From Dipteris shenzhenensis (Eukaryota; Polypodiophyta; Polypodiopsida; Gleicheniales): a stretch of 64,000 nucleotides of DNA. Of this stretch, positions 1 through 11,901 are shown in pieces (position 1 is the first letter of the stretch; every line of letters begins with the position of its first letter). A program made the translations under genes and the position numbers. The stretch lies in the NCBI GenBank assembly GCA_047967505.1, contig CM106538.1; one strand, 5' to 3'. The notes beneath the pieces were generated by a model that was not told where the DNA came from, ran no database searches, and saw only the letters and a list, made by a program, of their open reading frames with translations.

Positions 1-428
1 ATACGGATTCCCAGGTAGCTTCTAATAGAGGTAGACCATGCCATGCAACCAACACCGTGGGTATCTTCCGATTGCGTACTTGCATTGTTCCTCGGTCCAG
101 GATTCTCGTTGGTTTGTGTCTTGCATTATCCTCTATCTCCAGAAACAAAACATTACCTTCGATTAGTGAGTCACCTGTATGCAAAAATTTCTTTAAACGA
201 GAAACATGAAACACTGGGTGCACCTTACAACCCTGTGGCAATTCTAAATTTATAGGCTACCTTGCCTATTCTTTTTAGAATTAACCATGGCCTACAATAT
301 CGAGGTGATAACTTAGCACACTCTCCTGCAGTCAAAGAGTGCGAAGGAACTCTGAGAAAAACTTTTTCTCCTTCCTTAAATTCTCTAGCGGATCGGTTTT
401 CATCCGCATACGCCTTAGCTCTATCCAT
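1..428 (-). pseudogene. Integrase C-terminus and chromodomain of chromovirus
   Basis: The part from 428 down to about 225 encodes the integrase C-terminal segment (DRAKAYADENR, then KEGEKVFLRVP). A one-base frame change near 235-240 moves the reading into a second frame that stays open to base 1. That frame gives HPVFHVSRLKKF and then a chromodomain-like end with RILDRG, VLVAWHGLP and EATWES. Chromodomains of this type are known to guide chromovirus integrase to heterochromatin. The protein cannot be made as one chain here. The true C-terminus lies outside the window. Confidence 0.8.
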
Positions 429-1426
429 AGCTTAGTGTATGTTAGCTCTCGCAAGTGCTAGCATCTCCCGCATTTAAACCACAAAGTTCGGGGCACTAGG
501 CACTTTCTGAGGTATTCCAACTATAGTTGGATTCGCTGGTCTATAACCATAGTTCATCTCAAACGGACTGAACCCTGGAGAGGAATGTTTTCTCTCATTG
601 TTGTATGTTGCCTCAATGACACATATGCTCTAAGCATATCCTCTAAAATTTGGTTGATTCTTTTTGTCTGACCATCCGTTTTTGGATGATCCCCACTACT
701 CATTCCCAACTCAGTCCTTAGTGTTTCAAATACCGCAGTCCAAAAATGACCGGTAAATTTGACATCCTTGTCTGACACTATGGATTTAGGTAATCCATGC
801 AAACGAAATATATGTCTAATAAACAAATCCGCCACTTGCGAAGCACTAACAGACTCTCTAGTTGGAATGAAGTGAGCCATCTTGGTAAGACGATCAACCA
901 CCACAAGGATAGAATCATATTCACCTTGTGTCGTAGGTAGACCTACAATAAAGTCCATGGAAATGCTCTCCCACTTACCTAGTGGTATCTCCAAGGGCTG
1001 TAAAAGTCCGGGTGGCTTCACCCGCTCTGCCTTACTTACCTGACACGAAAAACAACGCGTCACATATTCATGAATATGCTTTTTCATCTTTGGCCAAAAG
1101 AAATCTCGCTTCACGAGATCATATGTCTTCTCGACTTCTGGATGTCCCGCACATGGGCTATCATGGCATTGTTGAATGACTCTTTGCCTGAGATCATTCT
1201 GATTAGGTACTACTACCTTGCCATTTCTTTTCAGCATACCATCCTTTATGGCATATCTTGCATAAGTTTGGCTTTTTCTAGATGCCAGGTCATCCTTTTT
1301 CCCGGGTTTAAACACATGAGCCTTAGGCCAAAGGCTCTAGACGAACTCGTCCACCTTTTGAGTTTCTCTAATCTCGGTCATTAGAGCACTCTCTAACACC
1401 GCGAAACTCAAGTTATGCATAATGCG
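429..1426 (-). pseudogene. Integrase (zinc finger and DDE core) of chromovirus
   Basis: The block carries the HHCC zinc-binding segment (HDSPCAGHPEVEKT, then CFSCQVSK) followed by the DDE catalytic core. Core landmarks are SMDFIVGLP with the first Asp, SDKDVKFTGHFW with the second Asp, and DGQTKRINQILEDML. Most related integrases have DGQTERVN, so the third catalytic residue, normally Glu, reads Lys here. That substitution alone should abolish strand transfer. The frame shifts near 610, continues in another frame (SPFEMNYGYRPANPT) and meets two stops before the next block. Confidence 0.85.
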
Positions 1427-2936
1427 TCACAACGCATCAGCAACTTTATTATCCTTCCCTCTTCGGTACCGGATCGTCAAATTAAACTCTTGCATGAGTT
1501 CTGCCCACCTAGCTTGGCGGCTTCTCAAGTCAGGTTGTTTACAAAAATGTTTCAGAGTATCATGATCAACATCCACATAAAACTCTGATCCATACAAATA
1601 ATGTCTCCATGTTTTCAAAGCATGGACAACAGCATACAACTCTAATTCATGAGTTGGCCAATTTCGTTGAGAGAGAGAAAGCTTCTTGCTTTTAAAGGCT
1701 ACTGGCCTTCCCTCTTGGAGAAGAACTGCTCCTACCGCAATGCCACTTGCATCGGTTTCAAGGAAAAACGGTTTTTGGGGATCAACTATTTTTAACACCG
1801 GTCCTGAGACCACAGCTTGTTTTATGGTGTTAAAACTTTTCTGTTGATTCTGTCCCCATATAAAAGATACTTTATCTGAGGTCAGATCAGTCAATGGTGA
1901 TACTATTTCGGAATATCCTTTGATATGCCTTCGATAAAATTGGACAAATACCAAGCATGATCACAAAGCGGTCAAACTCTGAGGGATTGGCCAAGTCAGT
2001 ATCGCAGCCACTTTCTTTGGATCCATTTCTACCCTCTCAGGAGTAATTATGAATCCTAAATATTCAAGTTTTACCATACACAATATAGTTTTCTTTTTAT
2101 TTACATAAAGACTGGCTTTTCTCAAAGTATGAACACTATTCTTAAGTGTTCATAATGCTCAGTAATACTCTTACTGAATACCAGAATATCGTCAATAAAG
2201 TGTACTACAAACTTTCCGATATACGGACGTAGTAAATCGTTCATAGCATGATGAATGTAGCTGGAGCATTGGTAAGTTCAAAGGGCATTACTTAAAATTC
2301 ATAATGTCCAAACTTGCTTCTAAAAGCGGTTTTATGCACATCCTCGGCTCTAATACGGATCTGATGGTAGCCACACTTAAGATCTATCTTACTGAAAATT
2401 ACGGCCCCATGTAATGCATCTACCAAATCATCGATCCGAGCCATCAGAAACCTGTTCTTAATAGTGATATTATTCAATGCTCTGTAATCTATACAGAGAC
2501 GAAAAGTATCATCTTTCTTCTTCTTTAATATCACTGGCGAAGCAAAAGGTGAAAAACTTGATTGAATCTGCCCCAACTTGAGGCATTCTTCCAGTTGTCT
2601 TCGCACCTCCGTCTCTTCAGTAAAACTCAACCTATAGGGAGGTCTATTTACAGGTTTTGCCCCCGGGATTAGTTCAATCTTATGCTGAACATTCCGCTCT
2701 GGAGGTAACCCATAAGGTAGCTCATCCCTAAAACAATCAGAGAACTCCTCTGTTATTTGATCAGCCAGCTTGGCCATCTTTCCATTTTGAGCATCATCAG
2801 TGCTAGTCGAAGAATCATCAATCGGCTCTACTGATGCTGTATAAAGAAACAAAAACTCTTCTCGAGCTTTTTGAATTTCCATCACGGAAACCAATGGTCC
2901 TTTATCACCTTGTAAGACATACAGCACATCATTCAT
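1427..2936 (-). pseudogene. Reverse transcriptase and RNase H of chromovirus
   Basis: From 2936 to about 2292 the frame encodes the RT N-terminal half: [19 protein letters not shown], the fingers motif [11 protein letters not shown] and [15 protein letters not shown]. The catalytic box follows out of frame near 2190-2210 as VHFIDDILV, with Phe in place of the usual Tyr before the Asp pair, and several stops lie after it. From 1954 to 1427 the frame reopens with the RNase H domain (FFLETDASGIAVGAVL, then LYAVVHALKTWRHYL). The enzyme is not translatable as a whole. The family is certain; activity is excluded. Confidence 0.88.
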
Positions 2937-3417
2937 CTTGAATTGATAAATGTGCTTTTTTCCAATCTATGGCAGGATTCTTCCTAGAATGCCAAGCCTT
3001 ACCCACGGCTATATTTGCATGAGCAAGCTTAGTCATTTCAAAATCAAGCTTCTCAGCATAGTCCTGAATTCGAAGCTCCAACTGGATAACCCTTTGGTCC
3101 CATACTTCAGTTGAACTTCCATCTGCCATCCTGACTGTATATGCATAGTCAGATGGGCTAGTCCTTAGTTTCAGCCTCTTTACGAGCTTGGAGTTAATTA
3201 CATTGTGCGTTGACGCTGAGTCAAACAACACAATGACCTGATGATTAGCTACTTGCTCTTTCATCTTAATTAACTCCGTATCATTAAAGGCTGTATACCC
3301 CGTTGCTGCGGGCTTTGACAGGATATTATCAGGTGCACTAGTTACTAACTTAGCAACAGACACACATAACAAAAAAGGTACTGACCTTTGAGAAGATCCC
3401 GCTAGCTGAATCTGCAT
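2929..3417 (-). pseudogene. Retropepsin-like protease of chromovirus
   Basis: This 162-residue frame lies between gag and RT, where gypsy elements carry their aspartic protease. The active-site segment reads VIVLFDSASTHNVIN. The family consensus is Asp-Ser/Thr-Gly, so Ala sits in place of the glycine that shapes the catalytic loop. Downstream the family pattern continues (TVRMADGS, AVGKAWH). The frame overlaps the end of the gag frame by about 70 bases, and the two are separated by a frame change. The altered active site and the damage around it suggest that the copy is inactive. Confidence 0.75.
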
Positions 3418-4127
3418 CTGTTCTGCTGTTGTCGCATTCTGAGACCATCATCTCAGCCATTCGACGATCTTTGTTCCGTGGATAATCTTTGCATTGATGA
3501 GGCTGAAAGCAACCAAAACACAAGCCTTCTCTGCTCGCTTTTTCCCTTTGCTCTGGGTTTAAAGAGGACTTCGACCAAGCCCGAGCTGCCATTGGTGTTA
3601 CTTTTCTTTTCATTCCAATGGTGGTACTTGATTTAGGAGTCTCAACTGGTTTCGCCTGCTTGGCTTGACTACTAGACTGTGAGGCACCCCCTTTGCTAAT
3701 CCACTTCTTCTTAAACCCAGTTTTCTTCGGGTACCCATACTGAGTCCCAACTGGCACAAACCCACTTGGTCTGTTTCCTTTTGCATCTTCATAGTTCAAG
3801 GCTATGGCAATTGCTTCATCTAGCGTGTTCGCATACTTAGCCCGAACTTTCATCTTTATCCGATCATTCAGTCCAAACATAAAATCTTTTACTTGGATTG
3901 ACTGAGGTAGGGGTTCATCAACCTTCATTACACTTTCTCTAAACTTATCAGTGTATTCTGCCACTGATAAATTTCTCTGACGAAGATTTCGATACTGATC
4001 CCCAGCTCGGGATGCTTCGTCAGGAGGTAGGAAGTGTTTTCTAAATTTTTTTTAAAACCCCTCCCAGGTAGTGGATGCTACTCCACCTTTCTGCTGTTTT
4101 ATCCACCACCTATCTGCTGTTAAGCAA
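3350..4127 (-). pseudogene. Gag C-terminal half with zinc knuckle
   Basis: The gag core is readable from about 4127: LTADRWWIKQQKGG, then VASTTWEGF, the typical retrotransposon gag motif, then a run of lysines where extra bases break the frame at about 4045. It continues open from 3964 to 3350 (AEYTDKFRESVMKV). A zinc-knuckle-like segment CFGCFQPHQCKDYP lies near 3500. Its spacing is unusual and the final Cys of a canonical CCHC box is uncertain. The N-terminal half of gag is displaced to the right of inserted DNA at about 4128-4900. Confidence 0.75.
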
Positions 4128-4900
4128 CTAACAATCCCCAATTTCTGGGGCAATCTACCAGCTTACAGGCCAGCCAATACAGCTTACAGGCCAGCCACCT
4201 CAGCCAAACAATTGGCCAGAAAGACCAGCTGGTCTGGCCGACCAGAACTGGCCGACCAGCTGGCCGACCAGCTGGCAGGCCCACCGACCAGCTGGCCGAC
4301 CAGCTAGGTCTGGCGTATAAAGGCACAAGCCCCCCACACTCCTCCTGACAGGACAGGACCTGCAGCTGCTCCTCATCTCCGCCATCCTTTGCTGCAGCCC
4401 GGCTTGCTCCATCTACTCCTCCAGATCTGCCCCATCCTGCTCCAGATCTGCCCCATCCTGCTCCTCTGCTCCTTCTACTCTAGATCTGCCCCATCCTGCT
4501 CCATATCTGCTTCTTTGCTCCTTCTGCTCCAGATCTGCCACCCCTGCTCCAGATCTGCTCCTTTTCTTCATCGTGTTGCTATTCCAAATAGCCTGAAGGT
4601 TCCTTCCTCAGAGCATGCTGGTTTTCAGCCATTTCCTAGGGAAGCTCTAGCCCTTCATCTTCTTCGTCATCATTGAGCTACACGGAGGACTGCGTTTCGC
4701 TCCCTCTGCTGCTATCTTTTCTACTGTTTCTCTACATGGAATCATCTTTCTGATTCACCTCAGGCACGGTCCTTGAGACACACCGGCTTGAGGTTCTTGT
4801 ATTCAAATTTTTCATATTACCGACAGGCACTATGTTTTTTGAGTTCCGTTCTTCAGTTGTGTCTGAGTATTGTCTATTTTTTGATCGCTCCACTGCAAAC
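4128..4900 (+). other. Foreign DNA inside gag with TATA box and tandem repeats
   Basis: This stretch cannot be read as gag in either frame and separates the two halves of that gene. It contains CTGGCCGACCAG repeats (4215-4310), a good TATA box in plus orientation (TATAAAGG at 4316-4323), then pyrimidine-rich tandem copies of a 21-bp unit beginning CTCCAGATCTGCC (about 4410-4570). Core promoter followed by a CT-rich transcribed leader is typical of an LTR R/U5 region, so a solo LTR or a small non-autonomous LTR element in plus orientation is the most likely reading. I cannot fix the ends or find a target duplication. Confidence 0.45.
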
Positions 4901-5302
4901 CCTATCGTTTCTCTATATGTGCTGCCTCATTAAACATATGGGTGGCCTCGCGGATTTTCTTCATATCATTCCTGATTTCACAAATGGCGAATGCCTCGTC
5001 CCATTTGTGTAACCAGGTGTCAATCTCCTAGGCTCGACCATACGAACACTGGACTCCGGTTCCATCGGAGATTTATCTTTCTCTTCACGAGATGGTCTGG
5101 CAGACATACTATGCATCATTTTTCTGAGTTCAGACTGCCCCACATTTGTTTGTAACTGCTGCGCTAGAATCTGTTGCAAGGCATCCTCTAACATTGCAAT
5201 TCTGCCAGACAATGTATGGCCTGCTGGGCGCGACACCTGCGGGTTCGGCCGGACTCCCGACTCTATGGGATCCATCCTGGAAGCTTCTTCTTCTACTTCC
5301 AT
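4901..5302 (-). pseudogene. Gag N-terminal segment of chromovirus
   Basis: The frame begins with MEVEEEASRMDPIESG at 5302 and runs through a coiled-coil-like stretch (LEDALQQILAQQLQ) and a charged linker. Near 5015 the reading changes frame and continues as TWLHKWDEAFAICEIRNDM to about 4900. The position, between the leader and the gag core, makes it the start of gag. An A-rich leader precedes the Met. I chose this Met because no in-frame Met lies upstream before stops. Confidence 0.6.
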
Positions 5303-6417
5303 TCAGATCAATAGGTGTTATTTAAAAAAATAAAAATAAAAAATAAAAAAAAATAAAACACCGCTTAAAACTGTGATTACAAATCGAAAGTCCAACTTCC
5401 AACTTTACATCTGTAAACTTCAAATACTCAAGACAACAGCTATCCCAACATATACCAAGCTGCAAACCACGAATACTTTTCTCTATGCTAGGAAAATAAC
5501 TGCAAATTTTAAACTAACTGCAAATACCAAAAACTGTAACCTGAAAAAAACTCAAAATTTTCAGAACTTTAAGAAACTCCGTAGATACTAGATAGCCCCC
5601 TGATTAGATTGCTCTTTCAATTTCAGTCAACGGAGATCTCCCTACAGGTACTTCGAACATCGTCCTTCTTTGGATTCATCTCATTTGGGCACACAATCAG
5701 GTCTTTTGGTCAACGTCTTTTCTGATTGCATAAACTGCATAACATCTCAGCGCAAGTTCACTGATGGGTTCCCTGCTGATCACGGTGAACCAAACAGTGA
5801 GATGACAAATTCCCTATTGGTCCGTGAAACTTATAATCTGGAACGTCTTGCCATCGTAGATCCTTTGCCGTGAACCAATCTTCTACCCAAAACCACCTAC
5901 GCTATTATTCACCTTCAGTCATGCATACATGCCACCTCAACTCTTTATGTAGTCTCCTCAACAATCTATTAAGAGTGTTGGTTCCAGAATTCAGAGATGA
6001 AAACGATCATCATTGATAATTTCGCTCAAGTGGCGGCAAAGCAGAGATTTTAGTGCCCCGAAAACCCCTCGGTTAGCCAAGCATACGGTATGACAAATGT
6101 GCACCGTGTTCTCTCCTGGCGACAACCAACAAACCCTCTACAAATGATTCGCGACCACATAGCAAATCACTAGCCTTGTCCAATTTGGCTCACGACTATA
6201 GAGCAAATCTTTATGTCCAACCAGCTCCAATCGAGGACGCACACGAACAATAGATGGATCTTAACGAGAAGCCAGGTCCTCACGTCAAGGTCACGACCTC
6301 CGTAGCCAGCCGTGACCAACCAATAGCACACGTCGCTCGCCGTTCATCCAGGGTACCCAATACAACATGCGCTCCCTTCGTACGCAACTTGTATGAATCC
6401 CAGCATCTAGCCTGAGC
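5303..6417 (-). other. Untranslated leader of chromovirus
   Basis: This is about 1.1 kb between the primer-binding site and the gag start. It is A-rich next to gag (plus-strand AAATAAAAAT runs at 5320-5360) and holds no credible ORF. Long leaders of this size are known in plant gypsy elements. I see no other gene in it. Confidence 0.55.
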
Positions 6418-6429
6418 GCTCTGATACCA
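6418..6429 (-). promoter_or_regulatory. Primer-binding site (initiator tRNA-Met)
   Basis: The minus strand reads TGGTATCAGAGC, complementary to the 3' end of plant initiator tRNA-Met. This is where reverse transcription is primed. It lies two bases inside the LTR edge at 6432 and fixes the orientation of the element as minus. Confidence 0.9.
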
Positions 6430-6431
6430 AA

Positions 6432-6840
6432 TGACACATTACGAACTGATTTCTACTTGCTTGTTGTCAAATCACAGGCACGGGCACTTGGTTTCTCCTC
6501 CCAGCCAACCTCGTTGGTTGCAAGTTTCCAGATAGATCTAATTTCGTAAAAGCTCATGCTTGCTTATTCCCAACGAGCCCCAAAACTCCCTAGATGAATC
6601 TAGTATGCCACATGTCATAAATGTAGGGTCCTTCCTTAATGCATTATTTACCCCTCTCTTGGGATATCTTTAAAACATTTGTCCCTAGGCACATTTAATG
6701 CATTAAAGTCCCTTAGCCTTAAATCCACCTAGTCTAGTGCCATGTCACCCACACCAAGGACCTTGATCTTTATTCCTTTTTGATCATTTACATGAAGCCC
6801 AAACAAATATAATACAAATATTGATCCTTTAAAGGAAAAT
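6432..6840 (-). repeat. 5' LTR of the chromovirus (right edge uncertain)
   Basis: The LTR starts on the plus strand with TGACACATTACG just beyond the primer-binding site, so on the minus strand it ends in the expected CA. No second copy is in the window, so the outer edge could not be found by comparison. LINE-like coding sequence begins at about 6840 and sets the limit. Confidence 0.5.
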
Positions 6841-8690
6841 GTCGACTGATCCTTCTGAGGTCATGTTACCTCAACTAGAGCGTAATAGTCCAAAATCAAT
6901 CACTCTAAAACTGGATATGCAACTCTCAAAGGTGATGAACAGCAAGTGTTGGAAGGGATGGGATGCCAAAGGGTCAAGCATGGCTCAGTCTTCAGGTTGC
7001 TGGGTATCCCCATGGGGTTTGATATTCCCCTCAAGCAAAGGTGGGACTGGTTCATGAACAGATTCTAAAACAAGATGGAGAAATGGATAGGATTTCAGGC
7101 TAGTCTGGCAGGAAGAAGAACTGTTCTTAACCATTGCATTTATCCTATTGTTATCTTCTACCTCACAGCTTGGTCCCCCTCCAAAGTTGGAATTAATAGA
7201 TTCATAAAAATTTGCAGATCTTTTCTATGGGGAGGCAAGATACTCAAGGTCAGGTGGGACTTCTGTATCAAACCGAAGTAGGAGGGTGGATTAGGAGTTA
7301 TTGACATAGAACAGGTTGCTCTGAAACTCTCCTTTACAGGCAATCCTAAACCCTATTGAAGACTGGGCTCAACTTCTCCTTAGGAATGTCAGCTCCCTAA
7401 GACCCCTCAGAGTCCTCAAGTGGAAAAACTACCCCATGCTATCAGCTATTTGTAACTCAGAACCATGCTAACCTAAGGGCAGCCAGCTTTGGGTCTCTCT
7501 TTGGACAGCTTTTGAAGGGATTAAAAGCCAAATTGTCTTTTTAGGTAAAGGTGTCTTTATGACCTTGGACTCAATTTGGATTTTAGTTATTTTCAAAGAA
7601 GCTGTTCTTTCTGATGAAGCGATAGCCAAGGCAGCTCTTCTATTTAAAAAGGGTTTGCAAAGCTGGGGGCAACTATGGAACAGATCTGAACTAAGGTGGA
7701 AAACTTGGGTAGAGATTAGGAGAGAGTTTAGTCTAAACAACAAAAGCCAGTCACTTGTTATGAGTAGATTACAACTTTGGAGTGGCAGCCAACAGTGGAG
7801 GGGGGGATCTTTCCTTGTGTACAGTAGGGACTGGGTGGAAAGTTCCTCTTTCTTCCCCATACCCACACCAAGCAGGGACATGGGTGATCTCTGTAGGGTT
7901 CTTAATGACAGGTGGAAACTTCATGACTCCAAAGAGAAATGGAAATTCAGGTTTTGTGCCATTTGGTCTCCTTTAATTCTAGACAAACTATCTGCCTTGA
8001 TGTGGCTCATATTGCATAAAGCTGTGTGGACCAATATCAGAGGACTCAGGATTGGAAAGGGAAATAGTAAATGTATGAATTGTCCCTCTACTAATGGACA
8101 CTTGGTCACCCTTGAGAGCACATGCACTTTGGTTTATATGGGTAACTAGGAATAATCTTCAGTTTAATCAAGTTATTTTGCAAGCCGACTTAGTGTTTGT
8201 TAACTGGCTAAACAGGACCAGAAGAAAATCATAGAATTGATCCACACTTTCCAAGCAGAGGTTGCCATCTTCAATGCTGACTTACAATAACACACTCAAA
8301 GCTGCTTTGGGATTGATATTTCCACACCCTTTGAAGTCTCTGCTGAGATCACTGAGTTTCTTAATTAGGTACCCTCCACAAAGGTAAAAAAGGAACCTGA
8401 CTCACCTTGTGAAGCCCGGGCAGATGACACTGATAGCTCTGGAGATTCAGAGAGTTTCAATTACTCTGATTACTTCATTGATGACAATACAGATGACACT
8501 GAGGACTCCTATGTCCCTCTCTTTTGATTCTGTTTCTACTGTTTATGTTTTACTCAGAAATGTTTTGATGAAACTCTTCCCATGGGGGCTGGTTGTTCTT
8601 TACCAAAGAACATGTAAATAGTACTAAATACTTATGATGATGATGATATCCTAATATAACAAAAACTTTTTTTGCCAAAAAAATAAAATC
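6840..8690 (+). mobile_element. 3' part of a plant L1-like LINE
   Basis: The readable parts are the C-terminal end of LINE RT and the downstream zf-RVT region. GIPMGFDIPLKQRWDWF (about 6990) leads into KMEKWIGFQASLAGRRTVLN (7072-7130), then FLWGGKILKVRWDFC and EGGLGVIDIEQ, the conserved plant LINE pattern. At 7559-8149 the frame ends with DKLSALMWLILHKAVWTN and the start of a Cys motif (CMNC), matching zf-RVT. Frame changes and stops occur at about 7070, 7280 and 7350. A short (GAT)n stretch and an A-rich tail at 8640-8690 look like the 3' end. The 5' part of the LINE is absent. Confidence 0.8.
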
Positions 8691-10277
8691 CAAAGGCATT
8701 CTCTTTTCTGAGTGCAATTCCATTGGCTGTCCAGATGCAATCACACTTCACCCCAGCTGCACTCTCTTTGAGTGGTTTCCAGATGGCATTCACGAAGCTT
8801 TTCAAAGTCCAAAATAAAATCAGCAAGTACCCAACCAAAGAATGACTCATGTAGCACTACTAGGGCATCTGTGAACCCAGAAAGAGGTGGCACGCGAGGC
8901 CAACCAATAGCTTATGGCAAAAAGAAATCGCAGTAGCAAAATCACAACTCACCAAGCCCTGAAAACTCGAACCAAGTCCTCAATCGTCAAGAGGACATAG
9001 TAGCCAATGCCCGATTGCATTCTCAGCCAAAGAGGAGTGCAAAGGCATGAAGAAAGAGCATTTACAAGAGTCGACTAGCAAGAATTTCACTGAAAAATGC
9101 GAAAAGAAGCACTTCTATCGCGAAGAAGTGGGAGTTCTTGGGCTCAAAAGAAGCGTGCTTTAGAGAGGAATGCCTTGAGAAGGTTTTGGAGAAGTTTCAT
9201 CACCGGAAAGTCCTCCAAAACTGAGAAAAATCAGTCAAACAGCGCGTGTGGGACGACTCGAAATTTAACAGAAAGTTGTAGCTTTGCAAGAGGAGAGGCC
9301 CAGGAGGCTGTAGAAGCAAAAAGGTCCAGAAAAAGCCACTTTTGCAAACTCGACCAGTAAAAGAAGTACTCAGCTCTGCCCGTTCTACCAAACGCACGGT
9401 GGGAAAAGCATATCATTGCGAAGGGGAGGCAGAGGGGAAGCCATCGGGCCAAACGAAAGTCAAGGAATCCAAACGGGTGAGGAGTTATGAAGAAAAACGG
9501 AATTCAGCTGAAGGAGGCTGAAAAACCAGTCCCAAATCTCAACAAAGGGAGAAGATGAGAGAGAAAACCACACATGTGAAGTTTAGAAGGCCCAGGAAGG
9601 TCCAGGAATGGCAAAGGAGCATGTAGAAGGCACTAGAGCCACCTGGAACTCTAGGGGGGGCCACTGAAGGTACATGGCCCTCTAGGGGGTCCATTAAAAA
9701 TTCCACGTCATCATTTTCCAACAACCACTCTTTTAATTCCTTGGAATGCCTTTGGGCCTAGGGATTAATTACGCTTATGTGCTAGGCACCATGCCGCGTT
9801 TAATTACACGTTATTAAGCCCATGCTTGGACTTTTAAAACCAAAGTTGTCACAGTCTTGTAGTACATTAAAGTACTTAGAATTTCACTCACCCGTGACAC
9901 TAACCACGGCTTAACCAAGTTTTGGATGAGCTAGGGCTAAGCTAGTCTAGATGGTTTGGGAATAGTCTAACCTAAAGATTGGCTTAAAAGAGGTTTGAGA
10001 TAAGTCTAACCTAGTATTGGTTGAGAGTGTAATCAAAAGGTAAAGAATAGGATAAGGTTATGGATGGAGCTCGCAAGAGATAAGGTTTCGATCTTGTGGA
10101 AAGGGCTATTCCAAGAAAGCAAGGCTAATGTAGAAAAAGTGGTTCGTTTATGAAAAAGCAAGCTATTTAGTCACAATTAGTTGGATGCTAGAGATAGTGG
10201 AGCTAGGCTTATAAATACAAGCTAGGTCTCATTATTTGGAACTGATGATGCATTGCACAAGAAAAAGTGATTTCTTC
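8691..10277. other. No recognisable gene
   Basis: Short ORFs here, such as 9097-9360 on the plus strand, show no domain pattern. The 9750-9850 part (repeated TTAATTACG and ATTAAGCCC words) resembles degraded LTR promoter sequence, but I could not confirm an element. Confidence 0.5.
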
Positions 10278-10390
10278 ATGGATAGGTAGCTAACATTCCA
10301 TTGGATGATATATGTGTGCACGTGTCAAGTCTACATGGATAGGTAGCTAACATTCCATTGGATGATATATGTGTGCACATGTGTCAAGTC
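10278..10390. repeat. Two-copy tandem repeat, 55-57 bp
   Basis: A unit starting CATGGATAGGTAGCTAACAT occurs twice head to tail (10278-10332 and 10333-10390). The copies are almost identical; the second has a two-base expansion in its GTGTGCAC segment. This looks like a recent slippage or repair duplication. Confidence 0.85.
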
Positions 10391-11656
10391 TACATGATGA
10401 TCCTTTTGTCGGAGTAGTGGACACCACAGGTAGTCTTGCCACACAAGAATCAACACGAGTTACTACATGTGTAGAATATAATGGTAATTTATTTCCATGA
10501 AATATCAAGTGAAAAATCATTGAATTTTTTCAATGACCGTGCACATGTTGTAGCATGTTCGCTGTCATTGCTGAGTCTATCGTGAAACCTCCGAATTGTT
10601 GAGAAATACTCTGTAGTCTAAATGGATGCTCAAGTGTGTGTGGGTGTGTGGAATGTATGTGTGAGAGCATTTGTTTATATCCCAGTATTGGGCAAATTGG
10701 CTGTGGGGATGTCATAGATTATGCTTTACATTACAGTCTTCAACCTTGTGACCAACTATCATGAAATTGAAACTCTGGTATTTGTATTGTTTTCAAAGGA
10801 TGAGTTTGGGCATGTTTTTGGATTCATCAAGATATATGTTGTAGCATGTGTTGTAGACTTGGGATGGTTACCACTTGTTGGCCAATAGAGCCACGTGTCC
10901 ATCATGTGTGTGTTGGTTTGCTGCCAACAAGTTTTGGGCTGTGTGCCAATAGGGCCATGTAGATACCTGTTCTCTTACTCCAAGGCAAAAGGGACCACCT
11001 ATAGGGGTGTTGGATGAAGGAGATGGGCATCAGCTGATATATGCTAGTGTATATAACTCTAGTATCCAATTGGTATGTGGGACTAATGGATGTATCTAAC
11101 AATGCTAATTCAGGTCTCCCAAGCCTCTACATCCCACTATTTTTAATGCATGTCTTGGATGCAAGGTCCATCATGACCATATTTCTCATTGCCATGGGTG
11201 AACCACCACACTTTAGGATGTCACGATGTCTCTTTGCGACAAATCTAGAGCCAGTCCTCTAGAGTCTAGATTGCTCTAGCAAGCTGTTGATTGACGTGGT
11301 GTACCGCTTTTGGTTAGTCAGCTTAGATAGGCCAGATGTGGCAGAATTTACTTTTCTTGTATCACAATATGGACCATTAAATGGAACTTGTTAGAGATCA
11401 TTGTTACACCTGTGAGCCCAGGGATATGAGGACTTGGTGGCCATGGATCTAGGGTAGGTTCAGGGTATAAAAGGGATGGAGAGGCTGTTGTAGGCAAAAG
11501 GGCCTATTTAAAAGCATTGTACCTAGATTAGATTTGATCTAGCAGGGGTGTATAGGTCGCTAGCATAGTTATCAAACAAGGGACACTATTCCCCTCTACA
11601 ACTTTTGGAACACTGTTCCTGGAATCAAAGGTGACCCAGAAGTCTAGAACGGTCCC
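10391..11656. other. Unassigned DNA with an LTR-like promoter
   Basis: No coding domain is visible. At 11462-11476 the plus strand has GGTATAAAAGGGATGG, a convincing TATA box followed by a plausible transcribed leader, as in an LTR. About 40 bases near 10798-10840 (GAGTTTGGGCATGTTTTTGG) recur at 23385-23430, on the far side of the inverted retrotransposon pair. Confidence 0.4.
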
Positions 11657-11869
11657 AGAATGTTCATCAAGTTTGGAACTCCAAGGAAACCGTTTTGGCA
11701 TTTTAGGTTTTGAGTTTGTGCCATTGTGGGATGAGGGGGTGAAATTGCCGAACCAATGTTGAAATGACATCGTTGTTGCTCTAGCCTATTGGTCCCTCCT
11801 CTCCTCTCAATTGGTCATAAGGTGGACTCAAGCCAGCTAGCCATGTTACTTCTAGGTACCTTTCCTAGG
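11657..11869 (+). repeat. 213-bp direct repeat, left copy
   Basis: This segment, beginning AGAATGTTCATCAAGTTTGG and ending TTTCCTAGG, recurs in the same orientation at 22971-23183 with only a few differences. The two copies bracket the whole inverted pair of retrotransposons. A 33-base filler that resembles the element leader (CAGCCCCTGCCCTCGCC) lies between this copy and the LTR at 11902. Confidence 0.9.
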
Positions 11870-11901
11870 CAGCCCCTGCCCTCGCCTTGTACGTTGACTA
11901 A

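Larger units (their letters stand above)
1..6840 (-). mobile_element. Decayed Ty3/gypsy chromovirus, 3' end cut by window
   Basis: Reading right to left on the minus strand the order is LTR, tRNA-Met primer site, leader, gag, protease, reverse transcriptase, RNase H, integrase, chromodomain. This is the order of Ty3/gypsy chromoviruses. Every coding block is interrupted by stops or frame changes, so the copy is dead. The 3' LTR must lie left of base 1. The right edge of the 5' LTR is not resolved because its partner is not in the window, so 6840, where LINE sequence begins, is an upper limit. Confidence 0.85.
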
